From Eopsaltria australis (Eukaryota > Chordata > Aves > Passeriformes > Petroicidae): a stretch of DNA of 64,000 nt. Under the pieces are notes generated by a model. The model ran no database searches. It was given only the letters and a program-made list of their open reading frames with translations, and was not told the origin of the DNA. Shown in pieces: positions 37,172 through 48,945 of the stretch. The translations under genes and the position numbers were made by a program. Numbering within the stretch: the first letter of the stretch is position 1; each line of letters starts with the position of its first letter. Location of the stretch: positions 1 through 64,000 of the forward strand of contig JAVTVJ010001154.1 in NCBI GenBank assembly GCA_034509425.1, in the 5' to 3' direction.

Positions 37172-39518
37172 CATGGGTATATACACATATATTAGGAATT
37201 AATCAGGAAGGAGATATGTAGGCTGAATTCTCTAGGAAATGTTTGTGGTGCTGAATTCTGACCTATAAATTGCTGGATGGAATGTTTGAGACTAAGGAGT
37301 TCCCTAGTCATTTTCCTTTAAATGCTAAGGAGGACACTGCCACCTTTTTCTAAATGCTTGGGTGAAGAAACAAATGTTTGCACGAGGGGACCGATATTGG
37401 CTTTTGAAGTGGAAAATTATTTCAATATGTTTTGTATAAAATATTTCACTACACTTAAGAAAAGTCTCCATTTTTTTCCAGCTTGTTTTGCAGAAATACT
37501 CTCTTTAATATTCAGTGAAAAGTCAGTTATTTCAGCAGGGATTTTCACAGTCCTTGTTTTCAAAAGATTGTATTGTGCTCTTGAAATTACTTGAATGCCA
37601 CTGTTGTGGCTAAATTACTGCATAGAAAGTTGTGCAGAAAAAATCTGAAGCATTCATAAACCACGGCACAATCAAATTTATGACTAATACAACAAATTTT
37701 TTTAACTTTCTTCCAATATTTTTAATCCCAGATGGTAATAATGTAATTCTAATGTAAACAATATCACCTTGTGTAATGTTTTCACACGGTTGAATTTGCA
37801 CCCAGTTTAAGAAAACTCAATATTTATTAATAAATGATAATTGTTTGCTTGTCCTTCAGTTAGCTGAACAACCGGCATGAAGCTCGATAAAAGCTTAGAA
37901 AGATACAGAGATAGAAGGAAATTAACACGACAGCATGAAAAAATAAACACAGAAAGATTTTAAATAACTATATTAGTAATGAAAGGCACCCAGAATTGGC
38001 ATTTTCTTTGATTCACTGCTGAAGCTCTGAAGAAGCAGGAAAATGGGAGAGTAGTCATGATACTGCTGTGCTGAAACTGGCTTTTCCAAGGTGTGAGGTG
38101 TCAGCTGTTACTGGAAGCATTTCTTGTTTCCAGTCACTGGGACAAGTCACCTCCTAGTTTAACTTCTGTGGTTTATCCCCTGCTTCTAGTTTTCTGCTGC
38201 TGCTCTATAGACAAGGCCTAGAATGTTCTTAGGCAGAGCTGATCTGGATTTTCCCAAAAAGACTGCACTATTGTCAGAGAGTCATTTTGACTGTTGTCTT
38301 TTAGCAGTCCAGCACTAAAAGTTCCTTGATTTTTTTTGTTTTTTGTTATATTCATTTAAAAATATTTTAGGATGTTCTCAAAATCAAAATAGTCAATGTA
38401 TTGAAGAATACCTTTTGTAGGGTCATCATTTCAATATGTCTGGATCAATGAAATTGTCTGGAACAAAATGTTTGTCAAGGGCATAAATTGAATAAGCTGC
38501 AAACTGATCTCCACTTGGGAGTCCTCTGGCTCCAGCCATTGCTTGGGCATTTTGCCTGTTCTTTCCCCACTCTGCTCCTTGAGGTCTTCACCACTCTGTG
38601 TTCCCATATCCTCGTCTCAATTTTAGCTTTTTGAACCCTGTTCTGCAGTGCTTATTGGGTGCTAAATAATTTTGAATTGTCTATTCCTATTTAATTTCAT
38701 TTTTAAAAATAACGTTAGAGGATGTGCTGTCAATTTGTTTCTTCTGTCAATATTATGTCCTATTTGCACTATGGCTGGTGTTTGAAACTGATATAGTCAG
38801 TCAGTAGGTTAAGCTGTAGTATCTCATCAGCTGCTCTGTGTTAATTGCAGCTGTAGGTACTACTCTCCTGTCCTCAGTGTTTGTCAAATTAGTGCTGGGC
38901 AACAGATGAGTCTTTGTGGGTGGTGTAAATTTACTTATATTCTTTGTAGGTCCTAGGAAACCAAATAAACTTATATGTGTCCCATTTTTCCTCACCATTA
39001 TCTCCATCTACTTTTGTACTGAGTACATAAGTACACAGTATCTGCTTAAAAAAATTCCTTCATTTGGTAAAAATTTCTGTTCATCCAAGAATTCAGGGCT
39101 GGTTTTTTGCTTTATCTGAGTCAATAGCATTGTGGTGCATTTATAGCCTGTATGCTAACTCAGTGTTGCAGTTAACTTTTTACTTAAATACCTAAGTTTT
39201 CACCTCAGTAGCTCAAATGAAAGGCATTTCAAGCTGGCCTAGGGAAAGAAAATGGGAAATGAAAAAAAGCTATAGACTTTGGCATTATCTTTAGTTCACT
39301 GACAAGGAATTCTTTAATGTTGAGTTGTGGTCATAAATGGAATGTGAAAGATGCTTCATGATTAAAAGATACATAAATATTCAGTTTCATTTGGATAGTA
39401 AAGTCCAGTAGCAAATGTGAAATGAAAGAAAAAGTAATCTTTAATCAAAGCTTAAAGTTCAGACAGGAGGTGATAATTTTTTTAACTTATTCCATTATAT
39501 AAGAAATAGTAGGTTTTC
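37172..39518. other. Unique sequence, no gene seen
   Basis: AT-rich unique sequence. A short stretch at 37868-37935 retains three CpGs in AT context. Frames at 37322-37594 and 38801-39119 have no recognisable product. Confidence 0.65.
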
Positions 39519-39560
39519 TTCTAAATTGTTCAAAATATTGTTCTAAATTGTTCTAAATTG
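39519..39560. repeat. 10-bp tandem repeat, three copies
   Basis: TTCTAAATTG occurs at 39519-39528, 39541-39550 and 39551-39560, the last two in direct tandem. A 12-base TTCAAAATATTG-type spacer, itself similar to the unit, fills the gap, so this is a local decayed tandem duplication. Confidence 0.85.
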
Positions 39561-42500
39561 TAACAAAGAAATCTAAACTGCAGTAAACAGGATGGAAGGT
39601 TTTGCCAGAGAGTTAGCAACTCTGCCATCATTAACCAAAATGCTGCTCTGTTTGTAGGTGCATTTTCCCAGAGCAGAGCACTGGGGGGTATTTTCATGCA
39701 GTGCAGTGCCATGGAGAGCTGCACAGTGGCTCCTGGCAGAACCTCGCCAGCGTGGTGCTGCAGCTAAAGCTGTAACTGCCCCGTGGATTTCTGCTGGTGC
39801 AATAATTTCATTACAGCTACGTAGGAAACCTCCTTCCTGTGTTCAAGGGAATAATCAGGCATGTTTTTGGAGCAGAGAGCTTTTTCCAAAGAGTTCAGGG
39901 GGTCTGGCAGCACAGCAAAGGTCCTGGTGAATTTTCAAAGTAGCTAAGCTTACTTATGTAAGAAGTAAGGTTTTTCCATAAAACCTCAGTTTTAACTGTG
40001 GCTTAAGTGAGAAAAAACATACCCCACATAGCAGCAATAGGGTAGAGAGGCACTTGTGTGCTCTGAGAGCTGTCTCATGTGGGATAATTAAGGGAACTAA
40101 ATAATTTCCACAGTATCATACATGACTAAAAAGATAATGTTTCTTAAATGGAGCTGCTATTAAGTCCCTGTGATACAAGTACACAAAATTAAGCACTTTG
40201 AGATAGTCTGAGTTAAGTGGATGAAAAAAAGGAGAAGCTCCATATGAGAGGTACTGTGGTGACTGAGGAGAATGGCCCTGGCCTCAAGGTCATGCAAAAG
40301 TTCTGTGGTCACTCAAGGCAGAGAGTGGTAAAGGATGGAACTGTCCAAGCAGAGAAATGTGCCTTTTAGATGTGAACCTGAGAGAAATATGCAATTTGTA
40401 TTTTTAATGACACTCGACAAGCAAAGAGTTTAAAGAGCCAAATAAGCCAACTTCTGGAAGCAAATGGTAGCAGAAATTCTTAGATGAGAAGAAATTACAT
40501 TATTAGATTTGTCTATCGAGCTTCTTTACTTCTACCTTTGTGTGTGAGTCACATCAAAGATTTTTGCTCATCTTCTCACTTCTGCTTGTTCTTAGTGGCC
40601 AACAGGTCACCAAAACAGCCTCTGTGCAAAGCCAAGGCAGAAGCTGCACAGTATTATACATTCTATTCAGGATCTGCAGTACAATGTTCCCCCGTGAAAT
40701 CTCTTTTCAGACCCATCAGATTTGAGTCTTTGCCACAGAGCTTCAGACCGAGTGTGTTATTGCCAAAAACAATTCCAAAAATAAAATTAGACATATGGTA
40801 CTTGGTAATAATGAATGAGCATCTAGGATTTCAATTTGGTTTCAGTAAGTGCTCAGGAATCTGGGTGTTTATCTAAAATAGAATTAAGCAGATGAAAAAT
40901 GGGTTGGAAATTTTCCCCAGATGAACTGTATCAGAGACTCTAAATACTTTCTGGGCTTGCTAGGAAGAGCCATCTTTTATTCTGCAATAATTATCAGATA
41001 GCCTGTGTTTTGGTTTTCCCTTCCTTCTATTGAATTTTGAGCAAGTTACAATTATATTCTCTGCTCCTCATCTATTTTTAAATCGGTAATATGTTCTTTG
41101 GTTCATAGGATCCTTATTAAAGATAAACCACCTAAAATTTCTGAGCAGCAAAGTACTGCAGTTACGTAGAAGGGCTGGACATTTATCTCAGATTTCATCT
41201 GAGTTCCTGTGAGAATGTTAGCTTTAATATTACCCTTGGGTTTAAAATTCTAACTTTTAAAAAAATTTGATGTTGAGTAGTGAAGGGAAAGAAATTGAAA
41301 GAAAATAAATGGACCAGCTTCTGTTTAAGCTTATGGGATCCTATGGCTTATTCATGACCAGCCCTTATTTAATCTAAATTAGGTCTTTCATCCCAAAACT
41401 TCAGTGAATACCAATCTAGTAATTTTAAAATCTGTTTTGTTACCTTCTTGTATGGTAGCCTGTACTTGATATTGTTGTTTACCTCAGCAATGCCCATGTG
41501 CACTAGCATGTTTGCCAAAACAAAATTTAATATTGGATCACAGAGTATGCCATTATAATAATAAAAGTTGCACAATATGTTACATTTTCACGAATGTGGA
41601 AACCAAAATACATTTTGGGAATGGAAGTAAAGGGAGAAAAAAACCCATCAGATCAGCATCATTTTAGTCTTTTTCATTATGCATGACAGGAATTGTTAAT
41701 AAATAATAAAACCAAAGCATGTTGAAACAGTTTTACATTCAGCATAGAGGTGCTGTTTTTCCAGCCACAGTATTTTATTTACATTCCCACTGCACTCCAT
41801 CAGTTAAAGGCTGAGCTTTAAAATTTTTTATCAGTAGCCATTAAAGTGAGATTCCAGGGTTGTACAAACATGCTCTCATTGGGGAAACTACAGAAACAGC
41901 CAATAGATGATTTGAATGCTATCTTTAAAACTACCAGGAACCGTTGTACTCTCAGTTTCTGTGTAGAAGCAGATCTCCAATATCAGCCCTTGGCTAACAA
42001 ACTTTATCACTGTCTCTTTTCAAGATTAGACAGAATAGTTTTCTCAGGGAGGTGTTTGTGCAGAAGAGCAGCAGCTGCCTGGATTGTGAGCTAAATGAGC
42101 AGCACTGAAGCACAACTCAGTGCTTCAATGTGGATCTGCTGGCACTTACCACCAGGAAAGGATATACCCACTGCACCTGATGTTGGAAGAAACTAGTCAG
42201 GGAAATAAGGGCAAAGATTAGTGCTGGAAATGGTTTATTGAAACTCATCTGGGATGTAATTCATTTCAGCTCATCCATTGAGATTTACCTAGAGTTGATA
42301 GATTTTTGTTGTTGTATTGGAAATGCCACATTTTAGAAGTAATTTTATGTCTGTGGGAAATGTAATCACTGGGTAGATAGCTAAGAATTTCCTAAGATGC
42401 ATTTCAATGCTCATGATTGTATAGTGGGGTTTTTTACTTAATTTTGTGAATCAGTATTTTAGCAAACAACAAATGTCTGCTGCTCAGGATTGCAAATAAA

Positions 42501-45009
42501 CACCCCAGCTTTCAAGCAAATAGAGGATGGACTGTGAGGAACTTGTTAAAAAAATATGTGGCTGGTTAACTGGGAAATTTTTCTACAAATTGCTTCTGTT
42601 GTAATGAGAAGTTTCTCATTTGTTGAAATGGTAAAAAGCACAGAAGAAATTCTGGATAAAACGTTTTCTTGGGTATGTACCAGAACTACTACAGGTGAGG
42701 TACGAAGAGCAAGAGGAATGATTCCAAAATTAATCTGTTGGAAAAGCCTTTGCTCTGTCTTACTCAGGCCATCTGACAGTTTGATGATGTGGTCTCAGAT
42801 CTCATTGGGGCTTCATAAACCAACTTACTTTCTCCAGGAGAGCACTGGTTGGTGCTCAAGACACCAAAATAGGTAAAGTCTCTGCATGTCAGCTTGAGAG
42901 CTTTTGCAGTCAGGTTGTTAGTGACGGCATTAATAGTTTTAATAACTTTTGTAAAAAACAACACTAACCAGGAGCTTAGGTTTTATTATGCTGAAGCGAA
43001 CCAACATGGAAACATAATTTCCTTCTATCTCCTCCAAATGCCCTTTTTTCTAAAGCTTCCTTTCACTTACTCGGAGTGTGAGCAAAAGCAATGAACTCAA
43101 GGGATTAGTTACTTGTGTGTGTGAATGCATTTTGGGTTTTTATTCAGACTCCTACAGGAGGGATCTCTTCCAAATTCAGATATTCCTCTCAGCTCACATG
43201 CATTATGAAATTTGTAAAGGCTTCTGGGATTTATACCAGCAGAAAAAGAGCTCATTTCCTTGTAATCTCCTAATGTAAAAGTTAAAGCAAGGGAGGAGAA
43301 TTGTCACACTTCAAAAACAGTCATTGACTTGCAAATACGAATATAGGACCCTGCTGATGAATATCTGGATTTTTCTCTTCTGTGGCATTTTTCTGTGTTT
43401 GGCTGTTCTGATGTCCCATCAATGAGTGGTGTACTTGCTGCTGAAATCTGCATTCCTTCTTCCCAATATGGTCAACAGTAATGCAGAAGTATCAGCTAGA
43501 AAATTGATCTTTAAGTAGTAGTAGAAGAACTTGCAAAATGCAGCATTTATGAACTCTCAGCAACATTTTATTTTACAAAACATTTACTATCTCATTATTT
43601 GAAAATATCCTTATGCTTCTACAAAAAATAAACGAACAAGTGCCACTAGATGCAATATTTACACTAATCTGATATTCCTGTCTTATATTCATGTTTGCAA
43701 AATTCCTCAGCCACGTACTTTAAAAGTTGGGAAATAATATTATTCAGACAAATTTATGGAAACCATGTATGGAACTTCTTGTCTGTGAAAAACATCACAC
43801 TATCAAATTGAGGTAAACTGCCATTTTTAAAGTACTATTTGATAATACTTCCCTAACTGATAGTGCACCTACTTTCTTAGGCATAAGATGATGTCAGTTA
43901 AATCCTCTTTCATACATGTTGGGCATTTGGCAGATGGGAATTCTGTTGAATTCAAGCATATTGCCAAAGGATATGACCCTGTCACATGGCAGGGAAGAAG
44001 TTCTGTCCCTCTGGAAAGCACAGGCTGGCTGTGGCACTGACCCAGGAAAGCCAGCCTGGTGCTGCTTTGCTCAGGTGAGTGGTAACTGTTGGACACAGTG
44101 GACATTCACCCACCATGTTGTGGGAAAAGCTAAAACTGTTTAAGAGTAGAGAGGAAAAATCAAATCACAATAATAAATCCATTGATTCTATAGCTGAGCA
44201 ATGCAAGACTGTTCCGAAAAATAAATTTAAAAATACAGTTATACATAATAGGGAAAACAGTATGGTCCAGTATAGACAACACAGAAACCGTAGGTTAGTA
44301 AAAAGTACAAGCAGAATCTGAAAGAAAAATGTCATGACAATTATCTCAAAGGCTAAGACAGGCAAGATTATTCTGCTTTTGCCTAAAAATGCTGTTTTCC
44401 CTTCCACAGTGACATACTAATGTCACTTCCATTTCTCATTTTCCAAATGGTCCCTTTTACTGTGTTCTGCATGCTGCTGAGAGGGATCTGCTGCTCCTTA
44501 CATTACCTATAGCTGGGAAAAAATATGTTGGCTGAGCAGTTACTGGGTGGATTTAGTAAGTGTAGTAATTAAGTTAATTATCAGGGGACTTAGCTGGTAT
44601 ATGAGCTCACTGGTCATTGTCACTAGAATTCCTAATCCCCTCCAAAAGAGAGGAAAGATGTCCTCCCTGATTTATGGCTTCTGTTTCTCACTTTAAATGG
44701 ATGCTCAAGCTGCAAGAGAGTGGTTCCTGTTGTCCTGTAGAGTTAAAAAGCCATTTTCTTTTTATGGTCTACTCTCCCTTTAGTTGCAAAGTAGGAATTT
44801 GTTTATCCTTAATGTCCCCATACTTCTGCAGTTCTAAATTCTTGTCATGTATCTTTTTTTATAACACCTTGAGGCTGAATGATCATAGGAAGCTAATCAG
44901 ATGCCTTTGTTGAGTTGGGACTTTCTGTTCCAGAAACAGCACAATGCACCTTGATTCAGTTGTTGAGAGGAGGGCAGAGTAAAAATTCTGGGATATGGTT
45001 ATTCATGCA
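39561..45009. other. Unique sequence, no gene seen
   Basis: About 5.4 kb. A 130-codon plus frame (40484-40876), a 106-codon plus frame (42556-42876) and others lack domains, good start context and supporting splice sites. A GC-richer patch lies at 39680-39790. Confidence 0.6.
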
Positions 45010-45603
45010 TGTTATAGATGAGTTACGGTTAAGTGTTATAAGGTTACTGGTTAATAAAGTTTGGGGGTTAGTTGTTGTTGGGGAGAAATGTGTTGATAAT
45101 TAAAAGGAATGTTAATTAAGGTTACCTGGTATTTGATATGTAAATTGAATAGTTATAAGAATTAACCCAGTCATTGTAAAAGGCTGTTCTGTGTGTGAGG
45201 GGGGGAACATTATATCAAGGAGTATGAAAGCGCCAGTTAGAGACTGAAGAAGGATGAAGGTTCCAGAAGAATGTCACGGGGTAGACGTGACATCGAAGTC
45301 ACCAATGAGTGACAGAGGGAGGCGGATCCCAGAGCCAGACCGGACAATGACAATGAGGCATGGACTGGGTATAATGGACTGAGCCCTCGCTGCACTGGGG
45401 GCTTCTTCTTACCTGAACTGGGGGTGGTAGAGGGACCCAATCCCGCACAGGGACTGCTAATTTTTTTTGCCTTGTGATTTTACGATTTTGTGGGTATCTC
45501 CTTGATTGTTCTGAAGGCTTCTTTGTTGCTATTCTAAATTTTAAAATAATTTTGTTAATAAATTTTGTTAAACTTTACAATTCGGCTCAAGTCGTCGATA
45601 ACA
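45010..45603 (+). mobile_element. Solo LTR, ERVL-like (copy B)
   Basis: A 594-bp segment beginning TGTTATAG and ending CGATAACA, giving the matched termini TGTTA...TAACA expected of ERVL-type LTRs. The flanking pentamers are ATGCA on the left and GTGCA on the right, a 5-bp target duplication with one mismatch. A late TTAATAAA (45554-45561) is a plausible polyadenylation signal about 40 bases before the end. The middle holds a CpG-rich part (45225-45460) with the dyad GTCACGGGGTAGACGTGAC. No internal retroviral region or partner LTR is adjacent, so it is a recombination-derived solo LTR. Assignment to ERVL rests on the terminal inverted repeat and 5-bp duplication, not on a library match. Confidence 0.75.
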
Positions 45604-46298
45604 GTGCAGCTTTAAAGACAGCTTTAAAATGAGTTCAGTTGCATTTCTACTTCCTTCTGGCCAAGAGTCGTGGAATGCCTTTTCCGGGGTTGCACTGGCT
45701 CTGCTGCACTCTGAGGCTGCACTGGAGCCAGCCAGAGCTATGTGTGTCCAGCTCGGGGCAGCCCTGCTGCCAGCTCCCTGCCACCCACACCAATATGAAT
45801 GTTATTTGACAAGATGAATAATCTTCAGAAATATTTGGAGTGCCCTGGCCTGTAGCTCAATCTGGCAGTGCCAGGCGTGGTGCAGAGGCAGGCACAGGTG
45901 GGTGATAAGGCCTGGAGCACCTCCCGATCCCTGCAGAGTTTGTCCAAGGCCTGCATTCTCATTACCTCAGGATTTCTTGGACTGCACTCCGCTTTAACTT
46001 GGAAATCAAGTTAAGTAAGTGGAATATTTGACGTATAAGTATGTAATGAAGCTCTGAGTTTGTTTTGTGTGCTGTGTCTGGTAATTCACAGCAGCACTGT
46101 GAGTGCCAGGGGAAGAGGGAGGGCTGGGCAGCAGCCGGGAGCAGCAGGCTGCTGCCAGGCGCGTCTTTGCAGCCACAGGGTGCCACCATCGCTCCAGCTG
46201 ATGGCATCCTGACAGCAACAGAGAATGCATCCCCTGGAGATCAATGGGAACATGAACTACTTTAGTCTAGTTTACAAGTTAATGTTTATGCATTGGTA
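45604..46298. other. Mixed GC-richer and AT-rich unique sequence, no gene seen
   Basis: G+C-rich stretches (45640-45780, 46090-46200) alternate with an AT-rich island at 45790-45840. Several overlapping 60-80-codon frames on both strands have no recognisable product. Confidence 0.6.
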
Positions 46299-46345
46299 CG
46301 TTATAATCGCACAATAATAGTTTTCGGCCTTCGAGAAGCCCTAAA
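46299..46345. promoter_or_regulatory. Small CpG cluster in AT-rich DNA
   Basis: Four CpGs within 35 bp (46299, 46308, 46325, 46332), in TACGTTATAATCGCACAATAA and TTTTCGGCCTTCGAGAAGCC. The same texture as the 3.4-3.8 kb and 21.4 kb blocks. Possible constrained regulatory element. Confidence 0.25.
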
Positions 46346-48350
46346 AGATGTGTAATATATTTAAATTAGGGAAAGGTGTCCCCAGAGAACATAACAACTC
46401 TCAGAAAACAATCATTACACTTTCCAGCATTGTGTTGACCTGCGTTTGGTGCCACATTATGCCCATATCAACTACAGGGCCCCCCAGATTGTCCATGAAA
46501 TAACCAAGCGATGGGATGCACATGTTCTGTGAAGTGACTGGGGTGAAGGAATAGGGATGCCTATGTCTGACAACATTTCTCATCAGCAGTAACAGCTGCC
46601 AGAGTGAGAGAAACCAATCTGGATGGTGTGTGACAACTCAGCAGCATTTGAAGTTGCAAACCTGGAAGACTAAAGATTGCTTTAGGAAAAAACAGAGCTT
46701 TGCTTTAGCCAGTGGCACCCTGAAGCAATAACTGTTATTTGCAGGTGTACTGAATAAGAGTTGAGTGGCTTATATTTTTTTTCCTGGTTTAGAAATATTA
46801 TTTATGGGTGTCCACTGAAGCTAATGGATCTTAAGGGCAGAAATTTATTCCTCAGGTTAAAAAATCCAATTAAATTTTGGGAAGTGCATGAAAATACTGT
46901 TGATAGCTATAAAACAGGAAGAATAATGGAGTGGGGGAAGTTTTTCTGGATTTCAAGGACTGCTTAGTATTTTTTCACTTAAAATTAATTGGATTTCATG
47001 CTAAGACAGCATAGGCAGCCAAAGTTAGAAGCCAGGACACTGTCAAGGAACTTCTGCTCTCACTGGAACATAGAGTTAGGCATTTTATACTTTATGTTGG
47101 CCCTTCAGGCCTTTTTTATCCTGGTCTGTCTTCATTTATAAACAATTTGCTGACGAAGATATCCAGGAGTTCATTCTATAAACAGCAAAACTGGTACTCC
47201 TATTTCAAGGTAACATATCTGAGTGTCAGATAAAAAAGTTACAGGTAGGTTAGATGTTCAGGCAGTGAAGATAATGATAGTAGCCTGAGGTCTGTTGCCT
47301 CAGGTTTTATTACAAGGTCTGTTTTATTTTCTGCCTAATCTCTGAGACTTACTTTAGAGGGTAATTTTGTAAGAAATATCCTATCTGGTTTAAATAGCTC
47401 ATTAATTTAAATTCACAAGAATCTCTGTTTCTGTTCCTGTAAAAGGCCATGTAAAAGAAGAAGCAACACTGATTAGATCCAAAATTAAATGAATAGACTA
47501 TTTTTTAATAGGTTGGAGGTTTTTTTGTGCAACAATGAGCAAAAGCTTAATGGCAAAAAGGTTTTCTAATAATTGTGCAGTATCACAACAATTTCAGCTC
47601 TGGGCTTTAGGTTCTGTTTTGCTTGCAGTGGTTTGGAAGATGAAATTATTTCACAGGTGTGAAACTGGCAAAATTGACTGATGAAGCACAAAGGTGTGGC
47701 AGTTTGCTGATACATGACTGCTGGAGAGAAAGCCTAGGTGACTCTTAAACCAGAAATTCTCTACTGCTCAGACAAACCAAATAGTTCCACATGGTCCTTA
47801 AATACACACTTCAGTCTTTATCATCTGGGTAGAGTCCAGCCCTTTATATTCTTAATGTACAACTTCCCTACAAGAAGAATTCTTAGTTTATTTTACTGGA
47901 ACTAAATTAGTTCCTTTGTAAGGAGCAGGAATCACCTTGCAGGCAACCTAAAAGATGCAGTTTCATAGCATTCACGTACCTCACTCTCAAGAAAACATTA
48001 CTGTTAACTTTTTTTTTTTGTTTTCCAAAAGAAGTATCAAAATGCCTTTTCTGCCACGTTTAAGACCATCCAACCTGTGGTCTAGTTTATGCTAGGACAA
48101 ATTATATTCCTATATATAAAAATTATGTATAGAAATGTCTGCTTTTGTGTTGTCCTAAAATTAATGAGGTCTCAAGTAATAAAATACACTGTGCGAGTCT
48201 GTAGGAGGAAATCTTCAAATCTCCAGTCTGATCCTATAGATGGGGAGAGAGGGTTCTGTGTGTCTGCAGAGAGGCTCAGTTGGAGCATTTTGCACTGACT
48301 GTGAATCTGGTTTGGAATCCTTGCTTTTCTCTCTACCTCACAAGACTAAT
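46346..48350. other. Unique sequence, no gene seen
   Basis: About 2 kb of unique AT-rich DNA. Short frames (46401-46583, 46761-46967, 48089-48298) have no recognisable product. Confidence 0.65.
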
Positions 48351-48945
48351 ACCAAGACTGGCAAAACAAAAAGGAAAAATAACGCAGGGGGCTCTGCATT
48401 TACCGAAAGTGTTTCTATGGCTCTGAGAGATGACTTTGGCCAGCACTTCTTGGTACTGTACAGACAGAGCCTTTCTCTCACCCGTGCCGGTGGAAGGCAC
48501 AAACACACACTCACCCCAAAGCCTGGATAGCCCTTGTGTGGCCAGAAACAAGGAATCCAGAGGGCTCAGACGCTTACGGAGTTTCTAATATTATTTAGTC
48601 CGCAAAGGTTCCAAGGCAAAAGAAGGCAAACTGCTTCAAGTCCCCACAGATATAGGGACCCAGAGCGAATGGTCTGGGGGCTCAGGGGCAGGGAAAAGGT
48701 GGGGGGGATACAACGACCACCAATGGGGAGAAGGGAGGAGCAAGAGCGAGGGACCAGGTTAGGACCAGCCGACATAGGGGAATTAACACAGCCTAGGGAG
48801 AGGCCATCCGATACTCAGGGGGAAATTTCAAACCTCGGAGCTGTCTCACCAGCGTGCCTCTGCTGTCTTGGGATCTCTCGGCTCCTCAGTAGCACTCGAG
48901 GTGGTCTCAACCACCGCAACAGAAAAAAGCCATTACCTTCCAAAC
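48351..48945 (-). mobile_element. GC-rich LTR-like insert, minus strand, family unknown
   Basis: A block clearly richer in G+C and CpG than its flanks. Read on the minus strand it has a plausible LTR order: an inverted CCAAT box (CCCCATTGGTGG, about 48717-48728), a weak TATA-like CCCTATATCTG (48648-48658), then TAAATAAT (about 48588-48595), a possible polyadenylation-type signal about 55 bases further on. No TG...CA ends, target duplication, primer site or coding remnant was found, so edges are guesses. A plus-strand frame of 197 codons (48534-49127), the longest in the window, covers it; its first part is arginine-rich, its last part hydrophobic, and I recognise no domain. I regard the frame as chance in a stop-poor insert. 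Confidence 0.35.

Noticed and set aside
40484..40876. 130-codon plus frame
   Set aside because: No recognisable domain, overlapped by another open frame, weak start context, and AT-rich surroundings without splice or promoter support.
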